From Paenibacillus sp. J2TS4 (GTDB lineage Bacteria > Bacillota > Bacilli > Paenibacillales > NBRC-103111): a DNA stretch of 64,000 bases. The stretch covers positions 1 through 64,000 of the forward strand of contig NZ_BOSH01000001.1 in NCBI RefSeq assembly GCF_018403245.1. Direction: 5' to 3'. The position numbers and the translations under genes are program-made. The notes beneath the pieces are model-generated. The model was not told where the DNA came from and ran no database searches. It was given only the letters and a program-made list of their open reading frames with translations. Shown here one piece after another: positions 34,988 to 45,900 of the stretch (positions are counted from its first letter, which is position 1; each line of letters opens with the position of its first letter).

Positions 34988-37900
34988 ATGAGGTGGGGCA
35001 TTCGATTTGGGTTATTCAGTTTGTTACTTTTCTTTACTATTCTTTCAGTTGGGTATGAGGCTTATGCGAATGAAGCGGATTACGAATGGAGTGAAAACGA
35101 GGATGGTACAGTCACGATTACAAAATACAAGGGTTCAGCAAGGAATGTGATTATCCCAAATCAGTTGAATAATAGAGATGTAACAGCTATTGGGAAGAAA
35201 GCTTTTTACAACAAATCCCTCGCAAGCGTGGAGTTTCCTAATACTATCGTTAGTATCGGAGATGAAGCATTTCAATACAATAATCTTGTAAGTGTAACAT
35301 TGCAAAATGGGTTAGAACAGATTGGGGATTATGCATTTGGTAATAATAAACTTACAAGTATAGAACTACCGGATAGTCTAATACATATTGGGAGGTATGG
35401 ATTCATTCATAATTCCCTTTCAACTTTGATCATCCCGGATAGTGTAAGTGATATTGGTTTTCAAGCCTTTGGATACAACAAACTTACAATTCTAACGCTA
35501 CCTAATGGAATCACAAGTGTCGGTCAATGGTCATTTGCCTATAATCAAATAGCAAGTTTAACCATCCCTGATAGTATGACGAAGATAGATCAGTATGCAT
35601 TTGCTTATAATAAATTAACGGCGGTAACGCTTCCCAAAAGCGTGATCAAAATAGATGACTATGCATTCACTGGTAATACGCAATTATCAGAAGTAAGGAT
35701 TCTTTCAAGTACAACCCAGTTGAGCAGTGTTTCATTCCCGAATATCGGATCCCAATTAACGATTTACGGGCATGCAAACTCGACCGCTCAATTACATGTG
35801 CAATACAATTCCCTATACAAAGGCTATCTTTTTGAGCCATTTACGAATCGTGTTGTTTACGATGGAAATGGCCATAGTGGTGGGAATGTCCCCATTGACG
35901 ATAATTTGTATGTGAGGTGGGAGCAAGCAACGGTATTAGGGAATACAGGAATGTTGGAAAGAGAAGGGTATCGTTTTGACGGATGGAATAGTGCTGCTGA
36001 TGGCAGCGGCGAAGATTATGCCGTCAATAGTCAAGTCACAATCGGAGAAGAAAATGTTGTTTTATTTGCCAAATGGGTTCCAGAGGATGCTAGAGCTCCT
36101 GTCATTACCGATGCTTCTACCGCAGAAGATACACAGAGTACAAGCGGGCTCATCATCACGCCACATCCGGAAGAGTCCGGTAATGTAATGCATTATAAGA
36201 TTAGCGCGATTGTTGGCGGTACACTGTACAAGAATAACGGTGTGACTCAAATCCATAGTGGAGATTTCATAACCACTTCAGAAGGTGGCGCTGGCTTAAA
36301 GTTTACACCTGAGGCTGATGCAAACTCTCCAGCTGGTGACGTATTCTCGTTCCAGGTGCAGGCTACCCATGATAACGCTGGAGCGGGATTGAGTCCGCCA
36401 GCGCATGTTTCGATTACGGTCAGTGAAGTGAACGATCCGCCAGTGGCAGTCAATGATACGTTACCAAAAGTGGCAAAAGCAGGCGGCACAGTTGTCATTG
36501 CCTTTGCGGATTTGCTCATGAATGATTCCGCGGGTCCTGCTAACGAATCATCGCAATCCCTAACGATTATTAATGTTGATAATGCTGTTGGTGGAACTGT
36601 TGCCATCGTTAACGGGCAGATAGAGTTCGATTTGGATCCGACATTTGCTGGTACAGCTCGGTTTTCTTATACCGTACAGGATGATGGCACGACAAACGGA
36701 ATCGACGACTTCAAGACGGCTAGTGCAATAGTGAGCTTTGAGGTGAATCCGAAGCCAACAGAGCCTCCAGTAGTATCAAGCGTTGAGTCTCTCGAAGATA
36801 TTGAGGTTTCCCATGGTACGGAACGTTCGGCTCTGTCATTGCCTTCAATGGTTCAGGTCACGCTAAGCGATCAAAGTATTCGAAATCTTGGTGTAACGTG
36901 GGATGATGGAAACCCGGTATATAACGGCAATACGGATGGAGAATATACGTTTACCGGAAACCTAGCGCAGGACGTGTCAAACCCGCAGGGCTTGACGGCG
37001 GAAGTGAAAGTGGTCGTGCACCCGAAACCAGCAGAGCCTCCAGTAGTATCAAGCGTTGAGTCGCTCAACGATATTGAGGTTTCCTATGGTACGGGACGTT
37101 TGGATCTGCCATTGCCACATACGGTTCAGGTCACGTTAAGCGATCAAACTAACCGAAATCTTAGTGTAACGTGGGACGAAGGGAGCCCGTTATACAACGG
37201 TAATACAGCCGGAGAATATACGTTCACCGGAACCCTGTCGCAGGACGTATCGAATCCGCAGAACTTAACGGCGGAAGTGAAGGTGATCGTTCATCCGAAG
37301 CCAGCGGAGCCGCTAGTAGTGGAAAGCGTAGAATCACAGGATGACATCGAAGTTTCGTACGGCACGGAACGTTCATCGTTGCCATTGCCATCGACGGTTC
37401 AGGTTACATTAAGCGATCAAACTAACCGTAGTCTTGGTGTAACGTGGGATAATGGAAGCCCGGCATATAACGGCACTACAGCTGGAGAGTATACGTTCAC
37501 TGGAACACTTTCACAGGACGTATCGAATCCGCAGGGCTTGACGGCGGAAGTGAAAGTGGTCGTGCACCCGAAACCAGCAGAGCCTCCAGTTGTATCAAGC
37601 ATTGAGTCGCTTGACGATATTGAGGTAGCCTATGGTACGGAACGTTCGGCACTGCCATTGCCGTCCACCGTTCAAGTCACACTAAGTGATCAAACTAACC
37701 GAAGCCTTGGTGTATCATGGGATGATGGAATCCCGGCATATAACGGTAACACAGCTAGAGAGTATACTTTTACTGGCACGCTGGCACAGGACGTATCGAA
37801 TCCGCAGGACTTGACAGCGAAAGTAAAAGTGGTCGTCAGGCCATCTGGGCCGGACCCCAAATCACCGATCTGGCCGAATGGCAGTGAACTGACGGTTTCG

Positions 37901-39040
37901 GATATCACCAAAACAAGCGTAAAACTATCCTGGCCAGAAGCGCAGGATACCAACGGGGTGATCGGTTACCGCATCTATGTCGACAGCAGGGAAGCTCAGA
38001 CCGTTACCGGCAGCGTGTACGAACAAACCGTCACGGGTCTTAAAGCAGGTACCTTCTATACGTTTACCGTCAAAGCGTTCAACGCAGTCGGGAGCGAAAG
38101 TGAGCCGCTCAGCGCCAAAGCAACGACTGCCCGATCATCGAGTGGCGGAGGAGGCGGTTCAGGTGGTGGCTTCGGAGGCGGCCGCACGTTATCGGGCAAT
38201 GCTGATCTTGTTGATCTGCAAGTATGGGTGGGCGGCAAGAAGCTGAAGCTCAGCCCATCATTTGATTCGGGAACGACAGGTTATACAGCTCGAACAGAAG
38301 CTGAGCAGATCGAGATTGTGGCGAAAGAGGCGCACTCTGCAGCAAAAGTGATACTGAAGGATAAAGTCATTACGGATAGAACCAAAGCAAATCTGGATGA
38401 AGGCGATAATACGTTTGTGTTGACGGTACAAGCGGAGAATGGTACGAAGAAGAAATACACGCTCACCATTTACCGTGAAACACCTAAGCGCTCCGAGCCA
38501 GTTATCGAATTTACTGACATCGCTGGTCACTGGGCAAAGAGCAACATCAAGCGTGCCGCGGCAAAAGGCATCGTTAGTGGTTACCCAGATGGAACATTCA
38601 GACCGAACCATCCCGTCACCCGGGCAGAGTTTACGGTAATGCTGTTTGGTGCCTTGCAGTTGGAAGAAGAAGGCTCAACGCTCACGTTCACCGATCAAGA
38701 TCAAATCGGAATATGGGCGAAGCAAACAGTCGCCAAAGCAGTAAAAGCGGGCATTGTCAGCGGATATGGGGATGGCAGCTTCCGACCGAATGCGCAGATC
38801 ACCCGAGCCGAAATGGCGGTCATGATCGCCCGAGCGCTGAAACTGCCGCTTAATGCCAATACCGTGGCTGGTTTTACTGATGATGAATCGATTCCTCAGT
38901 GGGCAAAAGGCGCTGTGGAAGCGATTCGTGGGATTGGCATCGTCGATGGTCGCGGCGGGAATCGCTTCGTGCCGAACGAAAAGGCAACTCGTGCCGAAGC
39001 GGCGGTGATATTACTACGTATGATCGAAAGAGGTAAATAA
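34988..39040 (+). CDS. SLH-anchored surface protein D (LRR, Big_4)
   Basis: A 1350-residue protein. Signal peptide 1-28. BspA-type LRR block 28-255 (SLTIPDSMTKIDQYAFAYNK pattern), an InlB-type B-repeat 285-368 (LEREGYRFDGW), two cadherin-like domains 368-586, four Big_4 Ig-like domains 588-953 (SLDDIEVAYGTERSALPLPS), one FN3 958-1048, Gly-rich linker, cadherin-like domain 1068-1165 and three SLH domains 1173-1350. AAAGGTGG precedes the ATG. It shares its Big_4-FN3 segment almost word for word with protein G at 58362, and its anchor with all others. Likely an adhesin displayed on the cell wall; the TetR gene directly upstream is its probable regulator. Confidence 0.9.
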   Translation: MRWGIRFGLFSLLLFFTILSVGYEAYANEADYEWSENEDGTVTITKYKGSARNVIIPNQLNNRDVTAIGKKAFYNKSLASVEFPNTIVSIGDEAFQYNNLVSVTLQNGLEQIGDYAFGNNKLTSIELPDSLIHIGRYGFIHNSLSTLIIPDSVSDIGFQAFGYNKLTILTLPNGITSVGQWSFAYNQIASLTIPDSMTKIDQYAFAYNKLTAVTLPKSVIKIDDYAFTGNTQLSEVRILSSTTQLSSVSFPNIGSQLTIYGHANSTAQLHVQYNSLYKGYLFEPFTNRVVYDGNGHSGGNVPIDDNLYVRWEQATVLGNTGMLEREGYRFDGWNSAADGSGEDYAVNSQVTIGEENVVLFAKWVPEDARAPVITDASTAEDTQSTSGLIITPHPEESGNVMHYKISAIVGGTLYKNNGVTQIHSGDFITTSEGGAGLKFTPEADANSPAGDVFSFQVQATHDNAGAGLSPPAHVSITVSEVNDPPVAVNDTLPKVAKAGGTVVIAFADLLMNDSAGPANESSQSLTIINVDNAVGGTVAIVNGQIEFDLDPTFAGTARFSYTVQDDGTTNGIDDFKTASAIVSFEVNPKPTEPPVVSSVESLEDIEVSHGTERSALSLPSMVQVTLSDQSIRNLGVTWDDGNPVYNGNTDGEYTFTGNLAQDVSNPQGLTAEVKVVVHPKPAEPPVVSSVESLNDIEVSYGTGRLDLPLPHTVQVTLSDQTNRNLSVTWDEGSPLYNGNTAGEYTFTGTLSQDVSNPQNLTAEVKVIVHPKPAEPLVVESVESQDDIEVSYGTERSSLPLPSTVQVTLSDQTNRSLGVTWDNGSPAYNGTTAGEYTFTGTLSQDVSNPQGLTAEVKVVVHPKPAEPPVVSSIESLDDIEVAYGTERSALPLPSTVQVTLSDQTNRSLGVSWDDGIPAYNGNTAREYTFTGTLAQDVSNPQDLTAKVKVVVRPSGPDPKSPIWPNGSELTVSDITKTSVKLSWPEAQDTNGVIGYRIYVDSREAQTVTGSVYEQTVTGLKAGTFYTFTVKAFNAVGSESEPLSAKATTARSSSGGGGGSGGGFGGGRTLSGNADLVDLQVWVGGKKLKLSPSFDSGTTGYTARTEAEQIEIVAKEAHSAAKVILKDKVITDRTKANLDEGDNTFVLTVQAENGTKKKYTLTIYRETPKRSEPVIEFTDIAGHWAKSNIKRAAAKGIVSGYPDGTFRPNHPVTRAEFTVMLFGALQLEEEGSTLTFTDQDQIGIWAKQTVAKAVKAGIVSGYGDGSFRPNAQITRAEMAVMIARALKLPLNANTVAGFTDDESIPQWAKGAVEAIRGIGIVDGRGGNRFVPNEKATRAEAAVILLRMIERGK

Positions 39041-39046
39041 GCAATC

Positions 39047-39094
39047 CAACAAGTGCGAGGGCAGTTCATCCAGGCCTATCGCACTTGTTATTTT
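39047..39094 (+). terminator. terminator after surface protein D
   Basis: AACAAGTGCGA pairs with TCGCACTTGTT and is followed by ATTTTT. Confidence 0.85.
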
Positions 39095-39549
39095 TGTAAG
39101 TATTTTTGTGGATCTCACAGGTAGGGAGATAGTTTTTTTGTCAGGATAAAATGTGGGGTGGAAACAGATCACCTCAGTTCCCATTCAACACGTGGATTTA
39201 TCAGAAACTTGTAAGCAGGTCTTCTCCCTCTTGGGTCGTTACCTCATCAATTTGAGTTTTGGATCACTTCAACCGTGATGTTGTGGACTGTTTACGCTTA
39301 CTCAATACAAGCCAGGATCGGATATCCTTGTTTTCACTGTTGTTGCAGTTGAAGGCAGTCTTCAATCAAAACACTATGCTTACAACTTGGAAACATGATT
39401 CTGTTCTTATTTTCAATGTGCTCCGATGGAATGATCGACCACGAAGAACTGTTTAAAATTTTCCTTCAGATGTTTTTTATGTAGTCTGAATAACTGCTAT
39501 AGTTTTTTGTTCCTTTGGCTTTGTTTAACTTTCCAAATTTTGTATTACG
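39095..39549. other. decayed region without a recognised gene
   Basis: About 450 bases with short frames only. A 65-codon frame at 39259-39456 has no ribosome binding site and no recognisable motif. The sequence before the SLH remnant does not resemble a surface gene, so a foreign or decayed segment interrupts it. Confidence 0.4.
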
Positions 39550-39947
39550 CTTTGCAATTGGAAGAGCAAGGCGCAACTGTAACGTTCATCGATAACGATC
39601 AGATCGGTAAATGGGCGAAGCAAGCTGTCGCTCAGGCGGTACAGGCAGAAATGATTAATGGATATGGAGACGGAAGCTTCTGCCCAAATGCACAGATTAC
39701 CCGGGCAGAAATGGAGGTTATGATCGCTCGAGCGCTCAAACCCTCGCTCAAGGCCAACAGCGTATCTGTTTTTGCTGACGATGAATCGATTCCCAAGTGG
39801 GCGAAAAGCGCTATCGAAGCGATTCGTGAGATTGGCATCATCTCTGGCCGAGGCGGGAATCGCTTCGTTCCGAACGATACAGCAACGCGTGCAGAAGCAG
39901 CGGCCATGCTGCTCCGGATGTTAAACGATAAAGTGATCGCTCAATAA
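39550..39947 (+). pseudogene. 5'-truncated SLH tail of a lost surface protein
   Basis: From [13 protein letters not shown] onward the reading frame matches the last two SLH domains of protein E (nucleotides 46869-47258), to its own stop at 39947. The first SLH domain and everything before it are missing; the codons from 39507 to 39549 are unrelated. There is no signal peptide, so a product could not be exported. The change of R to C in GSFCPNAQ and of A to E in EMEVMIARA suggests relaxed constraint. Its 3' end overlaps the convergent regulator 3 by 27 bases. Confidence 0.8.
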
Positions 39948-42539
39948 AGAGACAGCTTCATGTCGATTAGATACCGATAGCTTCTTGTAAATATTTTTGC
40001 AGTGCCGTTTCACCGTTTCCGTAGAGGTGCTTAGCGTTTCGGCGATGTCCCTGTTTGCGAATCCTTGCGCCAACAGATTCAATACGTTCATTTCCTGTCT
40101 CGTAAGCCTGGAAAGCAGATGTTGCGGAGAGGCACCGTCTTCCTCTTGAAAAAAGGAAAAAAGCGTATCAGTGTAATCTTGAAAAAAAGGGTCTTGCGCC
40201 CTTTTTGACACACTGCTACGTTGCCTTTTCCATAAGGTCAAGAGACGATAAAGTTTTGCTCCCTCGTCTGCAAACAAACGAATATAACCTTCTGAGAAAG
40301 CCCGGACCAACGATTGATCAAGCTTTTTAACCGCAGCAGAAAGATTTTTTTGCCTTTCCAAAAGGAGCGCCTGAACGATTCTGATTTCAACTACCGCCGC
40401 TTTACGGTTTTTCAACTCGTATACTTGCACCAAACGCTCCGCATAACGGTATGCCGTTTCTCCATCATCCAAGGAAACAAGCAGACGGAGCAAAGTAATT
40501 TGCTCAAACTCACGGGAAGGATCGATCCATCCATCCACTTGCAGACGGCAGTTTTCGGCCCATCTTGCGGCATGCTGGGGTTGACCCGCCCGAATGAACA
40601 GTCTGGCCTCAAAAGCGTCGATAACCGGCATAAACGAAAGAGCGTGTATCCTCAACGCCTGATTGCGAACCTCTTGTACAAGGGCAAAGGCTGCTTCCTG
40701 CTCGCCATGGGCCAGGCTCATGCGAGCCTTTGTGAGCAAAGCCGGCACGAAAATCCCGGCATTTTCGCATTTCAAACCAACCGATGCTCCTATGTTGACG
40801 TATTTCTCCGCTTGTGCCAAGTCATCTCGTTCGTAGTAACACTCTCCAATCGCCGTATGCAAGTAGCCATAAAAATGGTCATGTGCCGATTGCCAACGTG
40901 CGATCAGGGGAGGATAGATCGCTAATGTTTGTTTCAGTCCCCCGAAAAATCCGAATCTCCCTCTTAGCAGCGATTCTCCGTCATGGTTATAGCCCACAAT
41001 ATACGCGGTGGAAATATTGCCGACTCCTCCGAGCCTTCTCATGATCTCTTCGTTGTAAACAACCGCTTTCTCTGTCTCGTTCCGGCCCAAGCAAATCATG
41101 CATCGCATAGCCGCGAAATAGCCGAGTATATCTTCGCCGTTAAGCGATTGGAGTTCAGTTTCCCCCGTATCAAGATACGGCTCCGCGCGATCAAGGACGT
41201 CCTCCGCTTCCTCAAGTCGATCGAACGTGGCCAGCGACCAGGCATACAGAACAGCGAGTGCGGGGTTATGTGTGAGCAAGTTCTCGGGAAATTGTCCAAA
41301 CCAGCGCAACAGCATATGCATTTCATTACGGAGCAGTTCCGAAGCTTCTTGTACAATAAGCTCGCAAGCCGTATTGAAATCGGTCGCGGCTACTGCATGT
41401 TCGACCGCTTCCACAGTATAGCCGTTGATCCTGAACCATTCACTTGCACGCCGGTGCAGTTCAGGAACGATTTCGGCATACTGACGGGTTAAGCGATTAT
41501 AGAGCAAACGACCGAACATATGGTGATATCTGTACCATACGCGGTCCCGGTCCAGCGGAATCAGGAACAATCCGGCTTGAACCGCTTCATACAACGACTG
41601 GCCGCTTTCCTTCTGGATGATGTGTCGGCATAAAGACTCGTTCATCCGTTCAAGCACAGCCGTCTTGAGCAAAAATTGCTGCACGTCAGGCGACTGTCGG
41701 GCCAACACTTCTTCCGTCAAATAATCGGCAATATCTCCTTCCACCTCTTCTGACGGATGCTGCTTGAATGAGTCTATGAAGAGGTTGGTTTCCGTCGTAC
41801 TTACGCCGTACTCCCCGCCCGAAAGAAGGATCATTTGCAATCCCGCTATCCATCCTTCCGTTCTACGCTCCAGGCAGGCCAGTTCTTCCTTCGTCAAACG
41901 TTTCTCAACCGTTAGCTCGAACAGCTCGCGAATTTCGTCAGCCGTAAAACGCAAATCGTTCGCTGAAATGCGGACAAGCTGCCGTCTGGCAAGCATCGCC
42001 GACAAAGGCAGTTGAGGTTCGGAACGGCTTGCTATGACCATATGCATATTTCGAGGAAGATACGTGAGTAAAAAAGTCAGCCCATGATGGATGGACGACT
42101 CGCAAATCACATGATAGTCGTCAAGTATGATGATGATTTCCTGATTCAGTGCCTGGACCTCGTTCATCAAGAGGGTCATGGCCGTTTCAACGGAGAGGTT
42201 CCTCGTTTCTTGAATGTACTGCAACACGGAATCGCAGAGCCCGGGTTGTATCGGTCGCAACGCGGCGATCAGATATTCCATGAAGCGAACCAGATCGTTG
42301 TCACGCCCGTCCAAAGAAATCCATCCGTATGAATACGGCTGCTGACGAATCCACTCCGTGATCAGCGTCGATTTGCCGAAGCCCGCCGGTGCGGTCACCA
42401 ACGTCAGCTTGGCGCCAAGTCCCTGATCGAGAAGACGTCGTAAAGATGGCCGTTGCACAAGCGTTGACCCGGTGCCGGGGATATGCAATTTGGTTTGCAG
42501 AAGATGAGAAAGTGGCCGGGATTCAGATTGTGGGTACAT
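39921..42539 (-). CDS. MalT/LuxR-type STAND transcriptional activator 3
   Basis: An 872-residue regulator: Walker A APAGFGKST (50-58), a Walker B with EIIIILDDYH, a TPR-like middle, and a C-terminal LuxR HTH (ANRDIAETLSTSTETVKRHC). It is more distant from regulators 1 and 2. The start at 42539 (MYPQSES) is chosen because AAAAAGGA precedes it and because its promoter -10 lies at 42582-42587, which excludes the longer reading to 42596. It is divergent from surface gene E and shares a control region with it. A truncated duplicate of its first 850 bases stands before gene F. Probable targets are E and perhaps F. Confidence 0.9.
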   Translation of the reverse strand: MYPQSESRPLSHLLQTKLHIPGTGSTLVQRPSLRRLLDQGLGAKLTLVTAPAGFGKSTLITEWIRQQPYSYGWISLDGRDNDLVRFMEYLIAALRPIQPGLCDSVLQYIQETRNLSVETAMTLLMNEVQALNQEIIIILDDYHVICESSIHHGLTFLLTYLPRNMHMVIASRSEPQLPLSAMLARRQLVRISANDLRFTADEIRELFELTVEKRLTKEELACLERRTEGWIAGLQMILLSGGEYGVSTTETNLFIDSFKQHPSEEVEGDIADYLTEEVLARQSPDVQQFLLKTAVLERMNESLCRHIIQKESGQSLYEAVQAGLFLIPLDRDRVWYRYHHMFGRLLYNRLTRQYAEIVPELHRRASEWFRINGYTVEAVEHAVAATDFNTACELIVQEASELLRNEMHMLLRWFGQFPENLLTHNPALAVLYAWSLATFDRLEEAEDVLDRAEPYLDTGETELQSLNGEDILGYFAAMRCMICLGRNETEKAVVYNEEIMRRLGGVGNISTAYIVGYNHDGESLLRGRFGFFGGLKQTLAIYPPLIARWQSAHDHFYGYLHTAIGECYYERDDLAQAEKYVNIGASVGLKCENAGIFVPALLTKARMSLAHGEQEAAFALVQEVRNQALRIHALSFMPVIDAFEARLFIRAGQPQHAARWAENCRLQVDGWIDPSREFEQITLLRLLVSLDDGETAYRYAERLVQVYELKNRKAAVVEIRIVQALLLERQKNLSAAVKKLDQSLVRAFSEGYIRLFADEGAKLYRLLTLWKRQRSSVSKRAQDPFFQDYTDTLFSFFQEEDGASPQHLLSRLTRQEMNVLNLLAQGFANRDIAETLSTSTETVKRHCKNIYKKLSVSNRHEAVSLLSDHFIV

Positions 42540-42581
42540 AGTGGAAGTCCTTTTTTCATTTTCGAAGTTTTCCATAAATTG

Positions 42582-42660
42582 ATTATAGTAAAACACTGTC
42601 GGTGCATCAATGGAATATTACTCACCAAAATACCCCCTAAACTTCCCCCAAGGGGAATAG
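42582..42660 (-). promoter_or_regulatory. promoter of regulator 3 with paired G-box sites
   Basis: On the minus strand TTGATG (42605-42610) and TATAAT (42582-42587) are spaced 17 bases apart. About 23 bases upstream of the -35 lie two G5 boxes, TTGGGGGAAGTTTAGGGGG, 12 bases apart on one helix face (42633-42649). MalT itself uses G-rich boxes, so these are candidate sites for regulator 3, for itself and for gene E. Confidence 0.6.
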
Positions 42661-42769
42661 ATATGCACTCATATTAAAAATAAAATAGTTTTATGCGCCA
42701 TAATCATTACGGCAGCGTTTTCCCTGTTCGGAAGCACAACTGCGAATAGATAAATCTGGCGCGATTTGT

Positions 42770-42930
42770 CGGACTATAGCCATCGTGCCAACACAGCCTA
42801 TGTGTCGGCGGGCCGGTCCTCTCTATCGATCCCGTGACGGTAGCCGAAGACAAAGAAGCGACGGTAAGCGTTACCGGGATGAATGGCTGGAATGGGGAAA
42901 AGTCGCGACAAGGAACAGGGGGAAACAAAA
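42770..42930 (+). pseudogene. possible remnant of a surface-protein Ig domain
   Basis: Just before gene E a reading frame contains VGGPVLSIDPVTVAEDKEAT and [11 protein letters not shown], a composition typical of Ig-like surface domains. It has no start and runs into the gene E leader in another frame. It may be scrap from a lost surface gene. Low certainty. Confidence 0.3.
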
Positions 42931-45900
42931 ATGAAACGGAGCAGCTTAATGGAGGAGTCACGCAGAAGCAGGCCTGTTGAAGTGCTACAAAAGATTTTCG
43001 TATTCGTTCTGCTGATTTCAGCGTTTTTTTCGGCGCAGCAATCGTCTTTTGCAGATACGAGTTTGAATCTCATAGAGGCGGGAACCAATCCTCAGGCCGT
43101 CGCGGTGAATCCGGTGACGAACAAAATCTATGTCGTCAATTTTCGCAGCCACAACGTGACGGTCATTGACGGCGCGAACGGCACAACGAAGACGGTAGGA
43201 GTGGGTACCTTTCCTTCGGACATCGCGGTGAATCCGGTAACGAACAAAATCTATGTCACCAATTCTTACAGCAACAACGTGACGATCATTGACGGCATGA
43301 ACGACACAACGAAGATGGTAGAGGTTGGAAGATCTCCTCGAGCCATCGCGGTGAATCCGGTGACGAACAAAATCTATGTCGTCAATTCTAGCAGCAACAG
43401 CGTGACGGTCATTGACGGTGCGAACGACACGACGGATTTGTTCACCGGATATTCCGGTCCTCAGAGCATTGCGGTGAATCCGGTGACGAACGAAATCTAT
43501 GTCACCAATTTTGGCACCAACAACGTGATGGTCCTTGACGGCGCGAACGACACAAGGAAGACGGTAGGGGTGGGTATCTCTCCTCAGGCCATCGCAGTGA
43601 ATCCGGTGACGAACAAAATCTATATCGCCAATAATGGCAGCAACGACGTAACGGTCATTGACGGCGCGAGCAATACCACGACAACGGTAGAGGTGGGAAT
43701 CCTTCCTCGAGCCATCGCGGTGAATCCAGTAACGAACAAAATCTATGTCGCCAATTCTAACAGCAACAACGTAACGGTCATTGACGGCACGAGTAACACA
43801 CCGACAACGGTAGAGGCGGGAACCGCTCCTTCGGCCGTCGTGGTGAATCCGGTGACGAACAAAATCTATGTCGCCAATCTTAACAGCCACGACGTGACGG
43901 TCATTGACGGCGCGAGCAACACGACGACAACGGTGGAGGTAGGATCATATCCTTTGGCCATCGCGGTGAATCCGGTGACAAACAAAATCTATGTCGCCAA
44001 TAACGGCAGCCACAACGTGACGGTCATTGACGGCGCTGGGCGTACAGCCCCGCCGGTGGCGAGTCCGCCGGGAGGGGAAGTGGAGCCTGGTACGTGGGTG
44101 ACATTGACGACAACGACGGATGGCGCAGCGATCTACTATACGCTGGATGGCAGTACCCCATCAAACAGCAGCACCAAATATACGGAACCGATCATAGTCA
44201 CCGCAGCGATGACGATCAAGGCCATTGCCGTGAAGGACGGCATGATCGATAGCGATGCAATGATGGAACAGTATACAGTTCAGCTACCTGCACCGTCCTC
44301 GCCGGAAAACGTGACAGGTGCTGCGGGAGACAAACAGGTCACCCTGAACTGGAGCACTGTAGCAAATGCACAAAGCTACAACGTGTATAAATACGAGGGA
44401 GCATCAGCGCCATCGAATGCAAACGACTGGACTCTCTTACAACAGGATGTAACTGCGACCACATACACTGTCACCGGCTTGACGAACGGCACGAACTATG
44501 CATTCGCAGAGAAAGCTGTTAATGCAAATGGAGCAAGCGGCTTTTCAAACGCGGTGATCGCGACACCTGTTGGATCTTCAACTCCTGCCGTGCCGGGGCA
44601 ACCTGTCAATGTCCTAGCGGAAGCGGGAGACAGTCAAGCGAAGGTTAGCTTCGAAGCCCCGGGGGATGATGGAGGCAGCAATATCCTGCAGTATACGGTC
44701 ACGGCCTGGGTGAATGGAATCGCAACCCCTACAAAGAGCGGTGATTCAAGCCCGATCATTATGACCGGCTTGACGAACGGCACGACGTATACGTTCACGG
44801 TAGTGGCGACGAATGGGGTGGGAGACTCGATTCCATCGGCGCATTCGAATCCTGTAACGCCGACAGATCAGCAGCCTGGGTCGGATACCGAAGCCCCGAA
44901 ATGGCCGGTTGGCAGCGAACTGATTGTGTCGGATATTACGCAAACGAGCGTGAAGCTTTCATGGCCAAACGCGACAGATAACGTGGGAGTGACCGGCTAC
45001 CGAATCTATGTCAACGGAACCGAGCGCGAAACGGTAGGCGGCGGTGTCTATGGGACCACCGTGACTGGTCTGTCAGCAGATACAACTTATACGTTCAAAG
45101 TCACGGCTTATGATGCGGCGTGGAACGAAAGTGAGGCATTGACCGATTCGGCCAAGACAATACCGCAACCAACGGAGCCGGATACCGAAGCGCCGCAATG
45201 GCAGGATGGCAGCGAGTTGACCGTGTCGGATATCACGCAGACGAGCGTGAAACTCACATGGCCAAGCGCGACGGATAACGTGAGAGTGACCGGCTACCGA
45301 ATTTATGTAGATGAGGTTGAGTACAAAACGGCAGGCGGGAACGAAAATGCAATCATCGTCACTGGCCTGACGGCAGAAACGAGTTATACGTTCAAGGTAA
45401 CGGCTTACGACGAAGCAGGGAATGAAAGCGCGGCATTGACTACTTCGGCCAAGACATTGCCGCAGCCGACGGAGCCGGACACCGAAGCGCCGCAATGGTC
45501 GGATGACAGTGAACTGACGGTTTCGGATGTGACGCAAACGAGCGTGAAGCTGTCTTGGCCGAGAGCAACGGATAACGTAGGAGTGACGGGCTACCGGATT
45601 TATGTAGATGACTTCGAGTACAAAACGGTAGGCGGCAGTGGAAATGGAATCATGATCAACGGTTTGACTGCTAGTACATCCTACAAGTTCAAAGTCACGG
45701 CTTTTGATGCGGCGGGGAATGTAAGTGATGCATTGACCGCTTCGGCTACGACATTGCCGCAGCCGTCGGAACCAGACACAGAAGCACCGCAATGGCCGGA
45801 TGACAGTGAACTGATGGTTTTGGATGTGACGCAAACGAGCGTGAAACTGACATGGCCAAGTGCGACGGATAATGTTGCTGTGGCGGGCTACCGAATCTAC

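Noticed and set aside
39259..39456. 65-codon frame between surface gene D and the SLH remnant
   Set aside because: No ribosome binding site, no recognisable motif, and surroundings full of stops.
43018..43890. Long antisense reading frame across the YVTN repeats
   Set aside because: It is a shadow of the repeat codons of gene E, without start signals. The same holds for antisense frames at 20114-20695, 21050-21895 and 53153-54028.
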